Assembly (NCBI RefSeq): GCF_001466725.1
Contig: NZ_CP013650.1
Coordinates: forward strand, 3,658,001 to 3,722,000
DNA length: 64,000 bases
Source: Lacimicrobium alkaliphilum
GTDB lineage: Bacteria > Pseudomonadota > Gammaproteobacteria > Enterobacterales > Alteromonadaceae
Reading direction: 5' to 3'
Under the pieces are notes generated by a model, which was given only the letters and a program-made list of their open reading frames with translations, did not search any database and was not told the DNA's origin. The translations under genes and the position numbers were made by a program. Each line of letters starts with the position of its first letter. The stretch's first letter is position 1. Below are positions 60,122 to 64,000 of this stretch, piece after piece.

Positions 60122-60901
60122 TTAAACCCAACCGCCATCGACAATAATGCTCTGCGCCGTCAGCATGCTGCTGTCATCGGCGGCAAGGAACAGCGCTGTA
60201 TTGACAATATCATCCGGCACCAGGGTCTTCTTGATACACTGATGATGATGGATATCTTTAACCGTATCGGCATCCAGCCATCGCGTAAGCTGACGCTCTG
60301 TCATCACCCATCCCGGGATCAGACTGTTAACCCTGATATGATCTTCCCCGTGGCGTCCGGCCAGAGTGCGGGTCAGCCCCTCAATAGCGGCCTTGGCTGT
60401 TGTGTAAGCTGGCATACAACCTTGCTTGAGCCGCCAGCTTATTGAGCCAAGATTAATGATACTGCCGCCACCAAGGCGCTTCATCTGCGGGATAACAGCC
60501 TGCGCGGCAAAAAAACAAGGGCGCAGGTTAACCGCCATACGGTCGTCCCAGTACTCAACGCTGAGGGTTTCCAGATCATGACGGGTATCATCGGCGGCAT
60601 TATTAATCAGTACACCGATATCGCCCTGCTGTTGCTGGATTTTCTCTATACAACTGACCAGGCTGGCAATGTTGCGGATATCACAGGGGATGAAAGTCGG
60701 GGTATGAGCTACCTTTCCGGCCAGTTTCTCGCACAGACTCTGACTCGGAGGTTCGGCAATATCCACAAAGGAAACCTGTGCACCCTGCTGACTGAAACGC
60801 TCAACCATATAAGCACCGATACCGGTGCCGCCGCCGGTAATAAAAACCCGCTTATCCTTAAGACTCGGATAACGGGCAACGGATTCTGAAATTTGCAACA
60901 T
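60122..60901 (-). CDS. SDR-family NAD(P)-dependent dehydrogenase
   Basis: A 259-residue short-chain dehydrogenase. The cofactor loop is TGGGTGIGAYMV (about residues 21-32), NNAA follows near 99, the catalytic Ser is in LGSISWR and the YTTAK motif (Tyr near 164) is intact. Together with the SMP-30 lactonase it suggests oxidation of an aldose to lactone and then acid, as in arabinose, xylose, galactose or fucose pathways. It lies 30 bases after the FadR-type regulator gene on the same strand. Confidence 0.9.
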   Translation of the reverse strand: MLQISESVARYPSLKDKRVFITGGGTGIGAYMVERFSQQGAQVSFVDIAEPPSQSLCEKLAGKVAHTPTFIPCDIRNIASLVSCIEKIQQQQGDIGVLINNAADDTRHDLETLSVEYWDDRMAVNLRPCFFAAQAVIPQMKRLGGGSIINLGSISWRLKQGCMPAYTTAKAAIEGLTRTLAGRHGEDHIRVNSLIPGWVMTERQLTRWLDADTVKDIHHHQCIKKTLVPDDIVNTALFLAADDSSMLTAQSIIVDGGWV

Positions 60902-60930
60902 ATCGCTTCCGACAACCAGAAATAGACCAA

Positions 60931-61644
60931 TCAGCTTTTACGCTGGATTTCCTGTTCGATAAAACTCATTGCCTCATCAATCAGATAGGTCATCATATTT
61001 TTAGCCCGCTCAGGCTGACGATTGCGTATGGCCGTATAAATCTTTCCGTGATCCTCTGCCACGCTCATATCATTGCCCTTGGCCGGCGTAGTGTGCTGAA
61101 TACTCACGTCCAGTGCAGTGCTGATAAACTCGCGCAACTGAAAGAAAAAGCGGTTGCCGCTCGCATATAGAATGCTGGTATGAAAACGCAAATCAGCATC
61201 ATGCATGCTGGCCTGGGGATCTTCTGCCGCGGTTTTCATATCATTCAGGGCGTATTCTATCTGATCGATATCTTCATCTTTGCCAAACTCTGCAGCCAGC
61301 GCCGCGGCCTGAGGCTCAATGGCCAGGCGCATTTGCAGAAACTCGCGCAACACATGCAAAGACGGGCTGCTACTCAGTAACCACTTTAGCACACTGGTAT
61401 CATATAAATTCCAGTTCGACGGCTCCTCCACCCTGATTCCCTGGCGGGGTCTGGATGAAATAAGCCCCTTGGCGGCCAGCATTTTGACTGCCTCGCGGAT
61501 TGCCGTGCGGCTGATACCATATTCGTCACATAGCTTCGCCTCAGTAGGTAGCCCTGACTCAATGGTATATTCACCGGAAACGATAGCGCGACCGAGTTCG
61601 TTAGTGACCCGTTGAGAAAGGTTGAGGTTTTCAATTCGTGCCAT
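60931..61644 (-). CDS. FadR-subfamily GntR transcriptional regulator
   Basis: A 237-residue GntR protein with N-terminal winged HTH (about 8-75; LPTEAKLCDEYGISRTAIREAVKMLAAKGLI) and an FCD effector domain (about 95-220). FCD metal ligands are likely among the Asp and His residues of DADLRFHTSILYASGN and EDHGKIYTAI. It probably represses the sugar cluster until the sugar or a sugar acid binds. Only 12 bases separate its ATG from a MITE-like element, so its promoter must lie inside or across that element. Confidence 0.92.
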   Translation of the reverse strand: MARIENLNLSQRVTNELGRAIVSGEYTIESGLPTEAKLCDEYGISRTAIREAVKMLAAKGLISSRPRQGIRVEEPSNWNLYDTSVLKWLLSSSPSLHVLREFLQMRLAIEPQAAALAAEFGKDEDIDQIEYALNDMKTAAEDPQASMHDADLRFHTSILYASGNRFFFQLREFISTALDVSIQHTTPAKGNDMSVAEDHGKIYTAIRNRQPERAKNMMTYLIDEAMSFIEQEIQRKS

Positions 61645-61656
61645 GATAAGTTCCTG

Positions 61657-61992
61657 GGGCCTGTTTATCTTTCATATTCGTCTTTGTTGAGAGCAAAAAG
61701 TGCTTCAATCAAGACGCGAGCGGTGTGGTTTAGTCATCTAAACGAGCCGCGATTAACGGTAGAGTGAAGCATTTTTAGCCTCACCCCCTAGAGCTGGGGT
61801 CATTTTTCCACCCAGCGGCGTTATATGAAATACGTCCCCGTATTTCACCGCAAGCGGCCAGCAAAGCTGTTCAAATGGCTTCCCGACCCATTTGTAAGTC
61901 GCTTATTCAGGCCCGCTAAACTTCACTCCTTCTGCCTTGCTGGATGAAAAAATGACCTCCAGCAGAGGCGAATATGAAAGGTAAACAGGCCC
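61657..61992. mobile_element. MITE-like element with 24-bp terminal inverted repeats
   Basis: The ends start GGGCCTGTTTATCTTTCAT (61657-61680 in full) and match the inverted right end (61969-61992) at 23 of 24 bases. Nested inside are further inverted pairs: AAAAAGTGCTTCA with TGAAGCATTTTTA around a GTTTAG-TCAT-CTAAAC hairpin; GGGGTCATTTTTCC with GAAAAAATGACCTCC; and TGAAATACG-TCCC-CGTATTTCA. There is no ORF. The 336-bp size and structure fit a non-autonomous transposable element or a structured non-coding element. It is 12 bases before the FadR-type start codon; no clear target duplication. Confidence 0.65.
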
Positions 61993-62238
61993 TTAGGTAT
62001 CTTATTATACTAACATAACTTTTTAATATGTCTTTAGCCCTGTTTTATGCTAAATCACCCGGTTATGTGAACACTCAAAACGCCTTTTGATGGCATAACG
62101 GGCCTGACCCTATACATCACTTTTTTAACTCTGCTTTAACATTAGCCTTTTCTATTTCACATTTATATTATAATATTTTATTTGTTGATTATCATGCATT
62201 GAGCCGTCACTGGCTCAGGCTATGGAACAGGATATCTT
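61993..62238. other. upstream region of the SGLT-like symporter gene
   Basis: AT-rich gap with no gene. It should hold the promoter of the symporter and probably a FadR-type operator, but I cannot single out a convincing palindrome. CAGGAT before 62239 is a weak ribosome site. Confidence 0.3.
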
Positions 62239-63867
62239 ATGGTTGAATTAAGTACCCTCGACTGGCTGGTGCTGGCCGGCTTCTTTGTATTGCTGCTGGC
62301 GGTGGTGTATTTCTCCATCCGTCAGAAAGAAGAAGATACAGCCGATTACTTTCTGGCCGGGCGAAATGCCGGCTGGCTGGTCATTGGCGCGTCCATTTTC
62401 GCTTCCAATATCGGCTCTGAGCATCTGGTGGGCCTCTCGGGCGCTGGTGCCCAGTCAGGTATGGCCATGGCACACTGGGAGCTGCAATCCTGGATCATTC
62501 TGCTGCTCGGCTGGGTCTTTGTGCCTTTTTACTGGAGCAGCAAAGTCTACACCATGCCGGAATTTCTGGAGCGGCGCTATAATCCGGCATCCCGTACCTT
62601 CTTATCGGTGATTTCATTAGTCAGCTATGTGCTGACCAAGGTGGCTGTCACCGTTTATGCCGGTGGTATCGCCTTTAAAACCATTCTCGGCATCGAAAGC
62701 ATCTGGGGCATAGATTTCTTCTGGATTTCCGCCCTGGGGCTGGTGATAGTGACCGGTATCTACACCGTACTGGGTGGCATGAAAGCCATTATGTGGACCT
62801 CCGTATTGCAGACACCTGTGCTGATCATCGGCTCAGTGGTGATCCTGGTCGTGGGATTAGATAAAGTTGGCGGCTGGGCCGAAGTCGAACGACTGAATGA
62901 CGCTAACATGCACCTTATTCGCTCTGCCTCCGATGCAGAATTTCCCTGGCCTGGGATTATTTTTGGCTCATTTATTATTGGTTTCTGGTATTGGTGTACC
63001 GATCAATACATCGTACAAAGGGTGCTGTCGGCGAAAAACATTAAAGCCGCACGCCGCGGTACCATGTTCGCAGGCTACCTCAAACTGTTGCCGGTATTTA
63101 TCTTTCTGGTACCCGGAATGATCGCCTATGCCCTTCAGGCTAAGGGGATCATCAGCTACGACAGTGCCGATCAGGCCTTCCCCACACTGGTCTCTGAATT
63201 ATTGCCTGCAGGCGTCAAAGGGCTGGTGATTGGTGGTCTGGTGGCGGCGCTGATGAGTTCACTGGCCTCCCTGTTTAACTCTTCGGCGACCCTGTTTACC
63301 ATCGATTTCTACAAGAAGTTCAAACCCGAGTCCAGTGAGAAACATCTGCTTAAAGTCGGGCGCATGGCTACCATCGTCATCGTATTGCTGGGTATCCTGT
63401 GGATCCCGGTGATGAGCCTGATAGCCGATGTACTTTACGAATATCTGCAAAGCGTACAGTCACTTATCGCCCCAGGTATTGCCGCCGTGTTCCTGCTCGG
63501 ACTGATCAGCAAGCGCATCACCCCCAGTGCCGGCTTTATCGGCCTGGTGTCAGGCTTTGTGCTGGGCATGGTCAGACTGGTGCTGTTGCCATTTAAGGAG
63601 GATCTGCAAGGCAGCGCCTTCGCCTGGATCACCAATATGAACTGGCTGTATTACTGCATTCTGTTGTTTGTGGTGGTCACCGCCATCATGATACTGGTGA
63701 GTATGGTGACCCAGAGAGCCAGTGATGAAAAACTCAAAGGGCTGACCTTCTCCAGTCTGGGCAAGGAGAATATGCAGGCAATGATTAAAGATCTGGATAA
63801 GTGGGACTATATCCATACCGTCGGTATTCTGGGGATTACCGCGTTGATCTATATCCGCTTCTGGTAG
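62239..63867 (+). CDS. SGLT-like sodium:sugar symporter (SSS family)
   Basis: A 542-residue SSS protein with about 14 hydrophobic helices. The sugar-transporting subgroup features are visible: DTADYFLAGRNAGWLVIGAS (about 33-52), SNIGSEHLVGLSGAGAQSG (about 56-74), and VLGGMKAIMWTSVLQTPVLI (about 177-196), and FWYWCTDQYIVQRVLSAKN near 250. These match SglT-type galactose/glucose symporters. It is divergent from the FadR-type regulator, SDR dehydrogenase and lactonase genes, so it likely imports the sugar they oxidise. Confidence 0.9.
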   Translation: MVELSTLDWLVLAGFFVLLLAVVYFSIRQKEEDTADYFLAGRNAGWLVIGASIFASNIGSEHLVGLSGAGAQSGMAMAHWELQSWIILLLGWVFVPFYWSSKVYTMPEFLERRYNPASRTFLSVISLVSYVLTKVAVTVYAGGIAFKTILGIESIWGIDFFWISALGLVIVTGIYTVLGGMKAIMWTSVLQTPVLIIGSVVILVVGLDKVGGWAEVERLNDANMHLIRSASDAEFPWPGIIFGSFIIGFWYWCTDQYIVQRVLSAKNIKAARRGTMFAGYLKLLPVFIFLVPGMIAYALQAKGIISYDSADQAFPTLVSELLPAGVKGLVIGGLVAALMSSLASLFNSSATLFTIDFYKKFKPESSEKHLLKVGRMATIVIVLLGILWIPVMSLIADVLYEYLQSVQSLIAPGIAAVFLLGLISKRITPSAGFIGLVSGFVLGMVRLVLLPFKEDLQGSAFAWITNMNWLYYCILLFVVVTAIMILVSMVTQRASDEKLKGLTFSSLGKENMQAMIKDLDKWDYIHTVGILGITALIYIRFW

Positions 63868-64000
63868 AAGGTTCTGGCAATATCAAAGAGCTCCGGACAG
63901 GGATAGTCCGGAATAAAGGCACGAACGAAAAGACTTTCTTACCGCGGAGTCGCCAGGGATGCAGAGGAAAGAAGGGGGTCAACATCTCCACATCCTCTGC
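63868..64000. repeat. hairpin and CAGAG-type repeat fragment at the window end
   Basis: TCCGGAC (63892-63898) / GTCCGGA (63906-63912) makes a hairpin after the symporter gene, without a T tract. From about 63941 an ACCGCGGAGTCGCCAGGGAT module and GCAGAGG repeat the type seen at 8290 and 50449. The element is cut by the window end. Confidence 0.45.

Overview
The window looks like chromosomal DNA of a marine or brackish gammaproteobacterium, most likely an Alteromonadales member (Alteromonas/Lacimicrobium/Bowmanella-like). The grounds are the scavenger gene content (TonB receptor, Na+ symporters, chitinase, cyanophycinase, DNA polymerase II), protein flavour and repeat types. This assignment rests on recognition from memory, not on a search. 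I saw no rRNA, tRNA, CRISPR array or intact transposase gene.

Layout. (1) 0.09-8.0 kb: a murein-sugar salvage cluster. An RpiR/MurR-type regulator precedes a tightly overlapping minus-strand operon (Na+ symporter, BadF-type sugar kinase, MurQ etherase, NamZ exo-muramidase), and a divergent NagZ-like GH3 lipoprotein follows. Mosaic intergenic repeats bracket the block (about 1.05-1.32 and 8.04-8.70 kb). (2) 8.7-8.9 kb: a candidate small RNA or micro-ORF on the minus strand. (3) 8.96-13.0 kb: an operon joining 5-oxoprolinase pxpABC to two separate genes matching the two halves of animal D-glutamate cyclase (DUF1445 and DUF4392). It looks like a D-glutamate disposal route next to murein salvage. 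A GH18 chitinase follows. (4) 14.2-17.2 kb: a solute-binding-like protein, a membrane protein and a formyltransferase. (5) 17.2-25.1 kb: an envelope/stress block with three CRP/FNR-type regulators, BON, DUF883, holin-like, OmpA/DUF4398, GGDEF and CsbD-like genes. Nine promoters here carry a 14-bp operator GTRCGnnnnCGYRC placed 21-23 bp before a -10-like hexamer. I consider this the strongest new signal in the window. (6) 25.3-30.6 kb: a DUF2891 protein, an AbiE type IV toxin-antitoxin pair with a duplicated operator, and AT-rich hypothetical genes. (7) 30.6-40.5 kb: one 3,323-residue SpvB/RHS polymorphic-toxin-like protein with a variable tail and an overlapping small downstream gene that may be its immunity gene. 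(8) 40.9-54.4 kb: a secreted-peptidase and TonB-receptor locus with an MFS permease, a divergent LysR regulator, paralogous C39-like peptidases and a truncated LysR copy, then an amidase gene broken by a one-base deletion. (9) 54.5-58.3 kb: polB and a secreted cyanophycinase. (10) 58.4-63.9 kb: an oxidative sugar-use cluster (SMP-30 lactonase, TSUP permease, SDR dehydrogenase, FadR-type regulator, SGLT-like symporter) with a MITE-like palindromic element directly upstream of the regulator.

Together the genes describe a cell that lives on polymers from other organisms. It would strip GlcNAc and MurNAc from murein outside the cytoplasm, import and phosphorylate the amino sugars, remove D-glutamate through 5-oxoproline, degrade chitin, cyanophycin and peptides, and use an RHS toxin against competitors.
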